Shown here: piece by piece, positions 17,673 through 25,015 of the stretch
How positions within the stretch are numbered: the stretch's first letter is position 1
How the letters are laid out: each line of letters starts with the position of its first letter
Assembly: GCA_002295885.1 (NCBI GenBank)
Contig: DBGM01000040.1
Span: 7,963 to 71,962 of the forward strand
Reading direction: 5' to 3'
Length of the DNA: 64,000 bases
From: Phycisphaerales bacterium UBA854
Lineage (GTDB): Bacteria > Planctomycetota > Phycisphaerae > Phycisphaerales > SM1A02
Position numbers and translations under genes: made by a program
The notes under the pieces: model-generated
The model's database searches: none
What the model saw: only the letters and a program-made list of their open reading frames with translations
What the model was told of the DNA's origin: nothing

Positions 17673-19787
17673 TCACGTCTTGGCCAGGATCTCCTCGGTG
17701 AGGTTCGGCGGCATGATCCGGTACTCGCTGGGCTCCATGGAACTGGAGGCCCGGCCCTGGCTCATGCCCCGGAGGACCGTGGTGTATCCGAACATCTCGG
17801 ACAGCGGCACGTCGGCGTGGATGATCCGGGTGTTTCCACGCATCTCCGAATCGACGATCTGGCCACGCCGGCTGGCGAGGTCACTGCTGATGGGTCCGAA
17901 GAAGTCCTCGGGAGTGGTGATCTCCACCCGCATGATGGGCTCCAGGAGGGTCAGTCCGGCCTCGGAGCAGGCCTCGCGGAACGCCAAGGCTCCCGCCTGC
18001 TCGAACGCCACCTGGCTGGAATCCACGTCGTGGTATGAGCCGAACACCAGTTCGGCCTTCACGTTGACCATCGGATAGCCGCCGAGGATGCCGGAGACGG
18101 CGGCGGATCGGATGCCGGTCTCGACCGACGGGATGTATTCCCGGGGAATCACGCCCTGCTTGATCGAATCGACGAACACGATGCCGTCCTTCATCTTCAG
18201 TTCCTGCTCCTCCGCCTCCTCGGCGGTGATGGGCTGGACACTGAGGACCACGTCGCCGTACTGGCCGCGACCACCGGTCTGCTTGACGAACTTGCCGCGG
18301 ACGTCGGCGGCGGCTCCCATGATGGTCTCGCGGTAGCTCACGCGCGGCGTGCCAATGTTGACACCGATCTTCATGTCGCGGACGAGCTTGTTCTTGACGA
18401 TCTCAAGGTGCAGCTCGCCCATGCCGGAAATGATGGTTTCGCCGGTGTCCTCGTTGTAGCGGGAGCGGAAGGACGGGTCCTCCCGCATGATCGTTCCGAG
18501 CGCCTCGGCCAGCTTCTTCTTGTCGTCGGTCGTCATCGGTTCGATCGACATCGAGATCACCGGATCCGGGAAGTGCATCCGCTCCAGCACGACGGGGTCA
18601 CCCTGGTCGCACAGCGTGTCGCCCGTGACCGAGTTCTTCAGGCCGATGATGGCCACGATCTGTCCGGCGGAAGCCTCGTCGAGGGCTTCGCGATCCTTCG
18701 CGTGCATCTCGTAGATGCGCGACACGATCTCCTTCTTGCGGTTCACGGGGTTCAGGACGCGACTTCCCTGCTTGAGCACGCCGGAGTAGATCCGGCAGTA
18801 GGTCAGATCGCCGTGGGTGTCGGAGACGACCTTGAACACCAGTCCGGAGAAGGGTGCGGAGGGATCGCTGGGGCGGGTCAGCCTCTTGTCCTCGTCGGCG
18901 GGATCGGTGCCCTCGACGTCGGGGACCTCGGTCGGGTTGGGCAGGAAGTGGATCACGCCGTCCAGCAGCCGCTGGATGCCGATGTTCTTCAGGGCCGACC
19001 CGCAGAAGGTGGGGGTGCAGGCCTGGGCGAGGGTTCCCGCCCGGAGTACGCGACGGATCGAGTCGATGTCGATCGAGTTCTCGTCCTCCAGATACTGCTC
19101 CATGAAATCGTCATCGAGTTCGGCGATGGATTCGAGCATCCGGTGACGCCATTCGGCGGCGGTGTCCGCCATGGAGTCCGGGATGTCGCGCTCCTCGACG
19201 ACGGCGCCGAGCTCTCCACTGTCGAAGTAGAACGCCCGCATCTCGATCAGATCGATCAGACCTTCCAATTCGTCGCCGGCACCGATGGGGAACTGGACCG
19301 CGATCGGATTGGCGCCGAGTCGGTCGATGATCGACTGGAAGCTGAACTCGAAGTTCGCGCCGACCTTGTCCATCTTGTTGATGAAGCAGAGGCGGGGCAC
19401 TCCGTAACGGTCGGCCTGTCGCCAGACCGTCTCGGACTGGGCCTCGACGCCCTCCTTGCCGTCGAAGACGGTCACGGCTCCGTCCAGCACCCGCATGGAG
19501 CGTTCGACCTCGATGGTGAAGTCGACGTGGCCCGGGGTGTCGATCAGGTTGACCGTGTAGGTGGTTCCGTGGAAGTCCCAGGGGCAGGTCGTGGCGGCCG
19601 ACTGGATCGTGATGCCGCGCTGCTGCTCCTCTTCGAGGAAGTCCATGGTTGCGGTGCCTTCGTGCACCTCGCCCATCTTGTAGTTGCGGCCCGTGTAGTA
19701 GAGCACCCGCTCGGTCACGGTGGTCTTGCCCGCATCGATGTGGGCACAGATGCCGATGTTGCGTACGTACTTGAGATCGATCGCCAT
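17673..19787 (-). CDS. fusA: Translation elongation factor G
   Basis: GTPase that drives ribosome translocation and, with RRF, recycling. The 704-residue protein shows G1 AHIDAGKTT (about 15-23), the switch I region with RGITI, G3 DTPGHVDF, G4 NKMD, and later EF-G domains II-V. The ATG at 19787 follows AGGA at seven bases. An in-frame ATG at 19814 lies in the loop of a 7-bp hairpin and is a less likely start. The gene is not beside rpsL/rpsG/tuf as in a classical str operon. It has its own strong promoter and a leader of about 310 nt packed with inverted repeats (see separate entries). Confidence 0.95.
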   Translation of the reverse strand: MAIDLKYVRNIGICAHIDAGKTTVTERVLYYTGRNYKMGEVHEGTATMDFLEEEQQRGITIQSAATTCPWDFHGTTYTVNLIDTPGHVDFTIEVERSMRVLDGAVTVFDGKEGVEAQSETVWRQADRYGVPRLCFINKMDKVGANFEFSFQSIIDRLGANPIAVQFPIGAGDELEGLIDLIEMRAFYFDSGELGAVVEERDIPDSMADTAAEWRHRMLESIAELDDDFMEQYLEDENSIDIDSIRRVLRAGTLAQACTPTFCGSALKNIGIQRLLDGVIHFLPNPTEVPDVEGTDPADEDKRLTRPSDPSAPFSGLVFKVVSDTHGDLTYCRIYSGVLKQGSRVLNPVNRKKEIVSRIYEMHAKDREALDEASAGQIVAIIGLKNSVTGDTLCDQGDPVVLERMHFPDPVISMSIEPMTTDDKKKLAEALGTIMREDPSFRSRYNEDTGETIISGMGELHLEIVKNKLVRDMKIGVNIGTPRVSYRETIMGAAADVRGKFVKQTGGRGQYGDVVLSVQPITAEEAEEQELKMKDGIVFVDSIKQGVIPREYIPSVETGIRSAAVSGILGGYPMVNVKAELVFGSYHDVDSSQVAFEQAGALAFREACSEAGLTLLEPIMRVEITTPEDFFGPISSDLASRRGQIVDSEMRGNTRIIHADVPLSEMFGYTTVLRGMSQGRASSSMEPSEYRIMPPNLTEEILAKT

Positions 19788-19802
19788 TGTGGTGTCCTGC
19801 TT

Positions 19803-19821
19803 GGAGACCAGCATGGTCTCC
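19803..19821 (-). promoter_or_regulatory. Hairpin immediately upstream of the fusA ribosome-binding site
   Basis: GGAGACC and GGTCTCC flank a 5-nt ATGCT loop, a perfect 7-bp stem ending about 15 nt before the fusA ATG. The loop contains the alternative in-frame ATG at 19814, and the GGAG that could serve it is inside the stem. The fusA Shine-Dalgarno AGGA lies just outside. Folding could affect ribosome access. Confidence 0.4.
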
Positions 19822-19888
19822 GGGTGAGAAGGTGATGCGTTGTGGTCGGCGGTGCGGCCACGTGCGTGGTCTGGGTTGTGGAGAGGGT

Positions 19889-19904
19889 CACGTCACGTGA
19901 CGTG
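19889..19904. repeat. 16-bp perfect palindrome in the fusA leader
   Basis: CACGTCACGTGACGTG is identical to its reverse complement. It has no loop, so it is better suited to binding a dimeric protein as DNA, or to intermolecular RNA pairing, than to forming a hairpin. It lies about 100 bp upstream of the fusA start and about 200 bp downstream of the predicted promoter. Confidence 0.5.
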
Positions 19905-19958
19905 CCCACCTGTGTCTGCTGTTGCCCGGGACCTCCCGGGCCGACTCCGACGGGGGAG

Positions 19959-20006
19959 TCAGGTGCCGCAGGTGGGCCGGGCGATCTCGTCTTCCTCGAG
20001 CTGCAT
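19959..20006 (-). CDS. Candidate 15-codon leader peptide upstream of fusA
   Basis: The ORF encodes MQLEEDEIARPTCGT. It is preceded by AAGGAGGA four bases before the ATG, the strongest Shine-Dalgarno sequence I see in the window. The stop TGA overlaps by two bases the first arm of a 6-bp hairpin, so a ribosome terminating here would mask that hairpin. The peptide has five acidic residues and no run of a regulatory amino acid. It could be a regulatory leader peptide or a chance ORF; the ribosome-binding site argues for translation. Confidence 0.4.
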   Translation of the reverse strand: MQLEEDEIARPTCGT

Positions 20007-20103
20007 GGAAGTCCTCCTTGCAGATTCGCCGGTGCATCGACCGGTCGAGTTCGCCGTGTTTTTCATGAGCCGTCGGAAAGCCATTTCCGACTTGATCGCA
20101 GGG

Positions 20104-20131
20104 ATTCTATCGGCCGAAAGGGCCTTGTCAA
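20104..20131 (-). promoter_or_regulatory. Sigma70-type promoter for fusA
   Basis: On the minus strand TTGACA (20131-20126, perfect -35) is separated by 16 bp from TAGAAT (20109-20104, 5 of 6 to consensus). The spacer itself contains GGCC-N5-GGCC symmetry. Predicted transcription start is near 20097, giving a leader of about 310 nt before fusA. It lies just downstream of the RNase HII-like gene, so fusA is probably transcribed independently. Confidence 0.7.
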
Positions 20132-20147
20132 TGATAAAAAGTGCCAT

Positions 20148-21131
20148 TCAGCAGGAACGAACGAGCAGATCGCGGTTGATGCTGCGTTCCTTGATGACCC
20201 CGTCGATGTCCTCGAGATAGCGGCGGGCATCCTGCACGTAGCCGGCGGTGGGATTCAGTCCCGGGCAGGCGTTCGTGAAGTAGGCGTTCATGCGAATCAT
20301 GAGGAGCTCGCGGCAGTATTTGGCGGTCATCGAGGCCAGGGCGATCGGGAGATGCCGGTCCTCGCCTCCCTGCGCGAAGGTGATCGAGCAGCCCGCTCCC
20401 GAGCGGGAGGTGAGCCGGTACCGGCAGAGCCCCGCTCCCTCATCCAGCACCTGGATCGAATCCTCGGGCCATGCCTGCTGGAGATCCTCCCGGTACCTGG
20501 TCCGGCCTCCCTGGCGATCGATCACCACGTGCAGGTCATGCTCCCTGAACTCCTTGCGAAGCGACTCGACCCGACGAAGCACCGCTTCGAAGTTGACGCT
20601 GGCCTTGTTGCCGGTGCGGTCGACCTCCTCGTTGAACAGGTCCGCATCGATGAGTTCGCATTGCAGTCGCCGGCACGAGACGCCGGCGTCGGACATGGAT
20701 CGTCTCAGTCGCGCGGAGGCGATGCCCAGCAGCGCCCGGTCCTCGCCCAGGGGAAGGGGGGTCGCCGCCTCGTACCAGGGATGGGTCGGAATCGACGCCT
20801 CGAGCGCCTCCAGTACGTCGCGGTCCTCGATCGAGTCGATCCAGTGTTCTTCACGGGTCGTGCCGAGAAAAGCGAGAACGCCACGCTCGAGATGATGGAG
20901 CGGATGGAGCCGTCCCCCCTTGGCTCCCTTGAGCTTCTTCGAGTCGTCGACGGCCAGACGGCCTCCGCGGTCGCGTCGCCCCCGGCAGACCGCGTCTTCG
21001 AGTCTCGACCACAGGTCCGGTGCGCCCCGGCCCGCATCGTGGTCGGAGACGGAGAAGATCGAGCAGCCGATGCACAGCGGCCCGAGCATCGGTCCGTATC
21101 CAGCCTCGTCGATTCCCGCGTAGATCAGCAT
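20148..21131 (-). CDS. Divergent RNase HII-like protein
   Basis: A 327-residue protein with the RNase HII core: GIDEAGYGPMLGPL at the N-terminus (catalytic D8, E9), VDDSKKL at 61-67, VVIDRQGG with a candidate catalytic Asp at 205, and ASMTAKYCREL at about 266-276. Ordinary RNase HII is about 200 residues and has GRG where this protein has GYG (residues 11-13), so the part that contacts the ribonucleotide differs. The extra length is spread between motifs. It may remove ribonucleotides from DNA or act on another nucleic acid. The start lacks a Shine-Dalgarno sequence; TAGTCT lies 7 nt upstream. Confidence 0.72.
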   Translation of the reverse strand: MLIYAGIDEAGYGPMLGPLCIGCSIFSVSDHDAGRGAPDLWSRLEDAVCRGRRDRGGRLAVDDSKKLKGAKGGRLHPLHHLERGVLAFLGTTREEHWIDSIEDRDVLEALEASIPTHPWYEAATPLPLGEDRALLGIASARLRRSMSDAGVSCRRLQCELIDADLFNEEVDRTGNKASVNFEAVLRRVESLRKEFREHDLHVVIDRQGGRTRYREDLQQAWPEDSIQVLDEGAGLCRYRLTSRSGAGCSITFAQGGEDRHLPIALASMTAKYCRELLMIRMNAYFTNACPGLNPTAGYVQDARRYLEDIDGVIKERSINRDLLVRSC

Positions 21132-21138
21132 TCTCTAC

Positions 21139-21144
21139 AGACTA
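21139..21144 (-). promoter_or_regulatory. Putative -10 for a leaderless RNase HII-like mRNA
   Basis: TAGTCT on the minus strand ends seven bases before the ATG at 21131, with no Shine-Dalgarno sequence in between. The spacing would place the transcription start at the start codon. Confidence 0.4.
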
Positions 21145-21152
21145 GCGTCTTG

Positions 21153-22703
21153 TCAGCGGCCGCCGACGCAGCCGTCCCGCCTCGGGTCGCTGCCGCCGAT
21201 CCAGCCCCCGTCGGTCCGCCGCACCACCTGGCCGCCGCCGAAGGCGACGGTCCGCTCCTCGGCGATCTCGATAGTGTGACCGAGCTGTTCCAGAGCCTGC
21301 ACCGTCTTGGGCGGGAAGCCCGGTTCCAGATGCACCCGGCGGCCTTCCGCGATGCGCCAGCGGGGGGCATCGAGGGCGTCCTGTGGATCCATGCCCAGTT
21401 CGAACATGCGCCACAGGACCTGCACGTGTCCCTGGGGCTGCATGTGTCCTCCCATCACACCGAACGAGCATTCGGGACGACCGTCGCGGGTCACGAAACC
21501 GGGAATGATGGTGTGGTAGGGACGCTTGCCGCCACCGGCCCGGTTGGGATGTCCCTTGGTGAGTACGAATCCCGCCCCGCGGTTCTGCATCGCGATGCCC
21601 GTGCCCGGAATCACGACGCCGGAACCGAAGCCCATGTAGTTCGACTGGATGAAGGAGACCATGCCTCCCGACGCATCGGCACAGGAGAGGTACACCGTCG
21701 ACGCATCGGAGACCACCACGTGTCCGGGATCCGACGCCCGATCGATACGGATCCGCCGGGCGTGGGTGTCGAGGTGATCCGGTGACAGCAGTTCCTCCGG
21801 CTCGACGGTCATGCAGGCGGGGTCGCCCACCACCGCCTTGATGTCGCTGAAGGCGCATTTCATCGCCTCGATCTGCAGATGCAGCGCGAGGGGATCGAAG
21901 GGGCCTTCGGCGGCGTATCCGAGCCGCTCGAGGATGCCCGCCGCCACGAGGGCCACGAGCCCCTGACCGTTCGGAGGCAGTTCATGGAGTTCGTGTTCAC
22001 CCCAGCGCGAGGACAGCGGGTCGCACCAGACGGGTGCGTGCGTCGCGAGATCCTCGGCGCTCAGCAGCGCGCCGTGCCGTTCCGCGTCGGCCACGATGCG
22101 GGAGGCGAGTTCGCCCCGATAGAAGGATTCGCCGCGGCTCTCGACGATTCGTTCGATCGTCTCGGCCTGCTCCGGGCAGCGAAAGCGTTCACCGGAGTCC
22201 GGGGTTCGTCCGCCGGGAGCGAAGGTCTCTCCCCAGGCGGGAAACGCCGCAAAGCGTTGGGCCGATCTGGCCCACGATGCGGCGGTGAGGGGGGTCACGA
22301 CGAAACCGTCGCGGGCGAGACGAACCGCCCCCTCGGCGAGGGTGGACAGTTCCATGCTGCCGAATCGTTCGTGCAGCGCGATCCAGCCGGAGACCGCGCC
22401 GGGAACCGTTACGGCATCCCATCCGAGGATCGGCATGCGTTCACGGTTGTGGTAGACATCCGCCGGCCACGCGGCCGGCGATCGGCCCGAGGCGTTGATT
22501 CCGTGGAGGGAGCCGTCCATCCAGACCATTGCGAAGGCGTCGGATCCGATGCCGTTGGAACAGGGTTCGACCACCGTCAATGCGATTGCGGTTGCAATCG
22601 CGGCATCGACCGCATTGCCGCCGCGCTCGAGGATCCCGAGCCCCACGGCCACGGCATCCGGCTGGCTGGTGGCGACCATGTTCGTGCTGACCGGCGTCTG
22701 CAT
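21153..22703 (-). CDS. Gamma-glutamyltransferase family protein, YwrD-like
   Basis: Ntn-hydrolase precursor of 516 residues that would self-cleave before a catalytic threonine. The cleavage/nucleophile region reads DASTVYLSCADASGG, with the Thr aligned to the usual TTHYSVVD motif, followed by SFIQSNYMGFGSG, a hallmark of the YwrD subgroup. N-terminal GGNAVDAAIA and the C-terminal GGHMQPQGHVQV fit the family. No clear export signal is seen, so a cytoplasmic location is possible. The ATG at 22703 overlaps the mnmA stop (TGATG), implying coupling. The substrate could be glutathione or another gamma-glutamyl compound. Confidence 0.85.
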   Translation of the reverse strand: MQTPVSTNMVATSQPDAVAVGLGILERGGNAVDAAIATAIALTVVEPCSNGIGSDAFAMVWMDGSLHGINASGRSPAAWPADVYHNRERMPILGWDAVTVPGAVSGWIALHERFGSMELSTLAEGAVRLARDGFVVTPLTAASWARSAQRFAAFPAWGETFAPGGRTPDSGERFRCPEQAETIERIVESRGESFYRGELASRIVADAERHGALLSAEDLATHAPVWCDPLSSRWGEHELHELPPNGQGLVALVAAGILERLGYAAEGPFDPLALHLQIEAMKCAFSDIKAVVGDPACMTVEPEELLSPDHLDTHARRIRIDRASDPGHVVVSDASTVYLSCADASGGMVSFIQSNYMGFGSGVVIPGTGIAMQNRGAGFVLTKGHPNRAGGGKRPYHTIIPGFVTRDGRPECSFGVMGGHMQPQGHVQVLWRMFELGMDPQDALDAPRWRIAEGRRVHLEPGFPPKTVQALEQLGHTIEIAEERTVAFGGGQVVRRTDGGWIGGSDPRRDGCVGGR

Positions 22704-23836
22704 CAGTCCTCGATCGCCTGCTTGATCCATCCGCCGCAGATCACCATGTCATCCTCGTAGCACACCACCGCCTGCCCCGGGGCCACCGATTCCTGCGGCG
22801 TGTCGAACCGCACCTCGAGGACACCGTCGCTCCGTTCGCGGACCCGTGCCGGCACCGGGGCCGCGTTGTAGCGGATCTTCGCCGTGCAGGGTCTGAAGTC
22901 CCGGCAGATCGGTTCGTGCCAGTTGGATTCCGTCGCGATGCAGCCGACCGACCGGAGGGACTGCTTCGTGCCCACGGTGATCCGGTTGGTGTCCGCATTC
23001 TTCTCGACGACGTAGAGCGGGTGTCCGAGGGCGACACCGATGCCTCGACGCTGGCCGATGGTGAAGTGCTGGTGTCCGGGGTGATGGCCGATGATCTCCC
23101 CGTCGAGATTGACGATTTCACCTTCCCGGACCTCATCCGGAGTCGTCCGTTCCACCAGCCCCGCGTAGTCGTTGTCGGGGACGAAGCAGATCTCCTGGGA
23201 ATCCGGCTTGGAATGCACCGGAAGTCCCATCTCCTTGGCCTTCTCCCGCACTTCGTCCTTGGTGAACTCGCCCACCGGAAGCAGCATCCGGTCGAGCTGC
23301 TCCATGGGGGCGCCGAAGAGCACGTAGCTCTGGTCCTTGCCCGCGTCGTGCCCCATGCAGAGTCGTGCTCTGCCGTCGCGTCGTTCGACCCGGGCGTGGT
23401 GCCCGGACGCCACCCAGCCTGCGCCCAGCTGCATCGCATAGTCGTGCAGCCGGCCGAACTTCAGCCAGTCGTTGCATCGCACGCATGGATTGGGGGTCCG
23501 TCCGGCGTTGTACTCATCTACGAAGTAGTCGATGATCCGTCCGAAATCCTTCTTGAAGTTGCAGACATAGAAGGGTACATCCAGTCGTCCCGCCACCCGA
23601 CGAGCATCCTCCGCATCGTTGATCGAGCAGCAGCCCTGCTTTCCGATTCGCAGTGTGGCGCCCTCGGCGGTCGGCTGGGCGATCGGAGTGTCCAGAGTCT
23701 CGCCGGGCGATCCAAGCCGCATGAAGCATCCGACCACGTCCATCTCCTCGCGGAGCAGCAGCGCGGCGGCGACCGAGGAGTCGACGCCGCCTGACATGGC
23801 GACAAGCACCTTCCGGTTGGACTGCATCGAAGTCAT
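22703..23836 (-). CDS. mnmA: tRNA-specific 2-thiouridylase MnmA
   Basis: Inserts sulphur at position 2 of the wobble uridine in tRNAs for Lys, Glu and Gln. The 377-residue protein has the PP-loop SGGVDSSVAA near its N-terminus, the first catalytic cysteine region TPNPCVRCNDWLKF and the second in SQEICFVPD, then the beta-barrel C-terminal domain (NRITVGTK, PICRDF). The ATG at 23836 starts two codons before MQSNRKVLVAMSGG; upstream sequence in frame looks non-coding. No Shine-Dalgarno sequence; TACCAT lies 8 nt upstream. The start region also forms an imperfect palindrome (23834-23847). Confidence 0.92.
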   Translation of the reverse strand: MTSMQSNRKVLVAMSGGVDSSVAAALLLREEMDVVGCFMRLGSPGETLDTPIAQPTAEGATLRIGKQGCCSINDAEDARRVAGRLDVPFYVCNFKKDFGRIIDYFVDEYNAGRTPNPCVRCNDWLKFGRLHDYAMQLGAGWVASGHHARVERRDGRARLCMGHDAGKDQSYVLFGAPMEQLDRMLLPVGEFTKDEVREKAKEMGLPVHSKPDSQEICFVPDNDYAGLVERTTPDEVREGEIVNLDGEIIGHHPGHQHFTIGQRRGIGVALGHPLYVVEKNADTNRITVGTKQSLRSVGCIATESNWHEPICRDFRPCTAKIRYNAAPVPARVRERSDGVLEVRFDTPQESVAPGQAVVCYEDDMVICGGWIKQAIED

Positions 23837-23844
23837 GGGCACCC

Positions 23845-23850
23845 ATGGTA
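23845..23850 (-). promoter_or_regulatory. Putative -10 for leaderless mnmA mRNA
   Basis: TACCAT on the minus strand lies eight bases before the mnmA ATG. No Shine-Dalgarno sequence is present. It overlaps the palindromic CATGGG-N2-CCCATG around the start codon. Confidence 0.33.
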
Positions 23851-23893
23851 GGGGCCGATTGGGGGGTCCGGGGACCGACTTTCGGCAGTCGGC

Positions 23894-23899
23894 TAGAAT
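23894..23899 (+). promoter_or_regulatory. Putative -10 of the class I aldolase gene
   Basis: TAGAAT in the context GTCGGCTAGAATG lies about 34 bp before the ATG at 23933, giving a leader of roughly 27 nt that includes AAGGAG nine bases before the start. No good -35 is visible 16-18 bp upstream. Confidence 0.4.
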
Positions 23900-23932
23900 G
23901 CCCATCGAACCGCACCCGCAAGGAGCCGCCCC

Positions 23933-25003
23933 ATGTCCACGACGACCACCGCCATCCACGATCTTCTGGGTTCCGATGCCGATTCACTTCTGAATCACAC
24001 GGCCGTCATGGACCGCTCGCTCCTGCACCTGCCGGGCCCCGACGTGGTCTCGGACTGCTTCGGTGCGAGCGACCGCAGCCCGCAGGTCCTGCGCAGCCTC
24101 CAGTCGATCTACGGTCACGGCCGTCTGGCCGACACCGGGTACGTCTCGATCCTGCCCGTCGACCAGGGCATCGAGCATTCCGGCGGTGCATCCTTCGCAA
24201 AGAATCCCATCTACTTCGACGGCGACAACATCTGCCGACTGGCGTACGAGGGCGGCTGCAATGCGGTGGCCACCACCTTCGGTGTGCTGGGGTCGGTGGC
24301 CCGGAACTGGGCCCACCGGATTCCAATGATCGTGAAGATCAACCACAACGAACTGCTCACCAGCCCGAACAGCTACGACCAGGTCCTCTTCGGAACGGTG
24401 CAGGAGGCGTGGAACCTCGGTGCCGCCGGCATCGGCGCGACGATCTACTTCGGCTCCGACCAGTCCCGACGACAGATCCAGGAGATCGCGGAGGCGTTCT
24501 CTTACGCCCACGAACTCGGAATGGCCACTGTGCTCTGGTGCTACCTCCGCAGCAACGACTTCAAGGCCGGCGGCACCGACTACCATGCCGCCGCGGATCT
24601 GACGGGGCAGGCGAACCATCTGGGCGTCACCATCCAGGCGGACATCATCAAGCAGAAGCTGGCCGTCAACAACGGCGGCTACATCGCGATGAACGAGTCC
24701 GGGTCCTTCGGGAAGTTCGACCAACGCATGTACGACGAACTGTGTTCGGACCATCCCATCGATCTCTGCCGTTGGCAGGTCGCCAACTGCTACATGGGTC
24801 GGATCGGTCTGATCAACTCCGGCGGCGCATCGGGCGACAACGACTTCGCCGACGCGGTGCGGACCGCGGTGATCAACAAGCGTGCCGGCGGCAGCGGTCT
24901 CATCTCGGGTCGGAAGTCGTTCCAGCGGCCGATGGACGACGGAGTCCGGCTCCTGAACATGATCCAGGACGTCTACCTCGACGATTCGATCACCATCGCC
25001 TGA
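23933..25003 (+). CDS. fbaB: Class I fructose-bisphosphate aldolase (FbaB/DhnA type)
   Basis: Reversibly cleaves fructose 1,6-bisphosphate into DHAP and glyceraldehyde 3-phosphate through a Schiff base. The 356-residue product resembles E. coli Fba[12 protein letters not shown] at 73-83, KINHNELL near 135-142 and the Schiff-base lysine K240 in ADIIKQK. A clear AAGGAG precedes the ATG. Its frame is convergent with the P-type ATPase gene with 12 bp between stops. With pgk and rpe elsewhere in the window it is part of central carbon metabolism; no metal-dependent class II aldolase is present here. Confidence 0.92.
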   Translation: MSTTTTAIHDLLGSDADSLLNHTAVMDRSLLHLPGPDVVSDCFGASDRSPQVLRSLQSIYGHGRLADTGYVSILPVDQGIEHSGGASFAKNPIYFDGDNICRLAYEGGCNAVATTFGVLGSVARNWAHRIPMIVKINHNELLTSPNSYDQVLFGTVQEAWNLGAAGIGATIYFGSDQSRRQIQEIAEAFSYAHELGMATVLWCYLRSNDFKAGGTDYHAAADLTGQANHLGVTIQADIIKQKLAVNNGGYIAMNESGSFGKFDQRMYDELCSDHPIDLCRWQVANCYMGRIGLINSGGASGDNDFADAVRTAVINKRAGGSGLISGRKSFQRPMDDGVRLLNMIQDVYLDDSITIA

Positions 25004-25015
25004 TTCGCCCGGCGG

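Larger units (their letters stand above)
19788..20097 (-). promoter_or_regulatory. Structured 5' leader of fusA
   Basis: This gene-free stretch is the predicted untranslated leader of fusA. In transcript order it holds perfect inverted repeats: 8-bp stem with 4-nt loop (20091-20072), 5-bp stem (20044-20029), then a Shine-Dalgarno sequence and 15-codon ORF (20019-19959), a 6-bp stem overlapping that ORF's stop (19960-19943), a 7-bp stem with AGGU loop (19941-19924), a 16-bp palindrome (19904-19889) and a 7-bp stem just before the fusA Shine-Dalgarno sequence (19821-19803). None is followed by a U-tract, so a simple intrinsic attenuator is not evident. The density suggests cis-regulation of EF-G synthesis. 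Confidence 0.5.

Noticed and set aside
19959..20147. A 62-codon reading of the fusA leader starting at 20147
   Set aside because: Its first part covers the TTGACA/TAGAAT promoter and an 8-bp hairpin, and no ribosome site precedes it. Only the last 15 codons have a strong Shine-Dalgarno sequence, so I kept only those.
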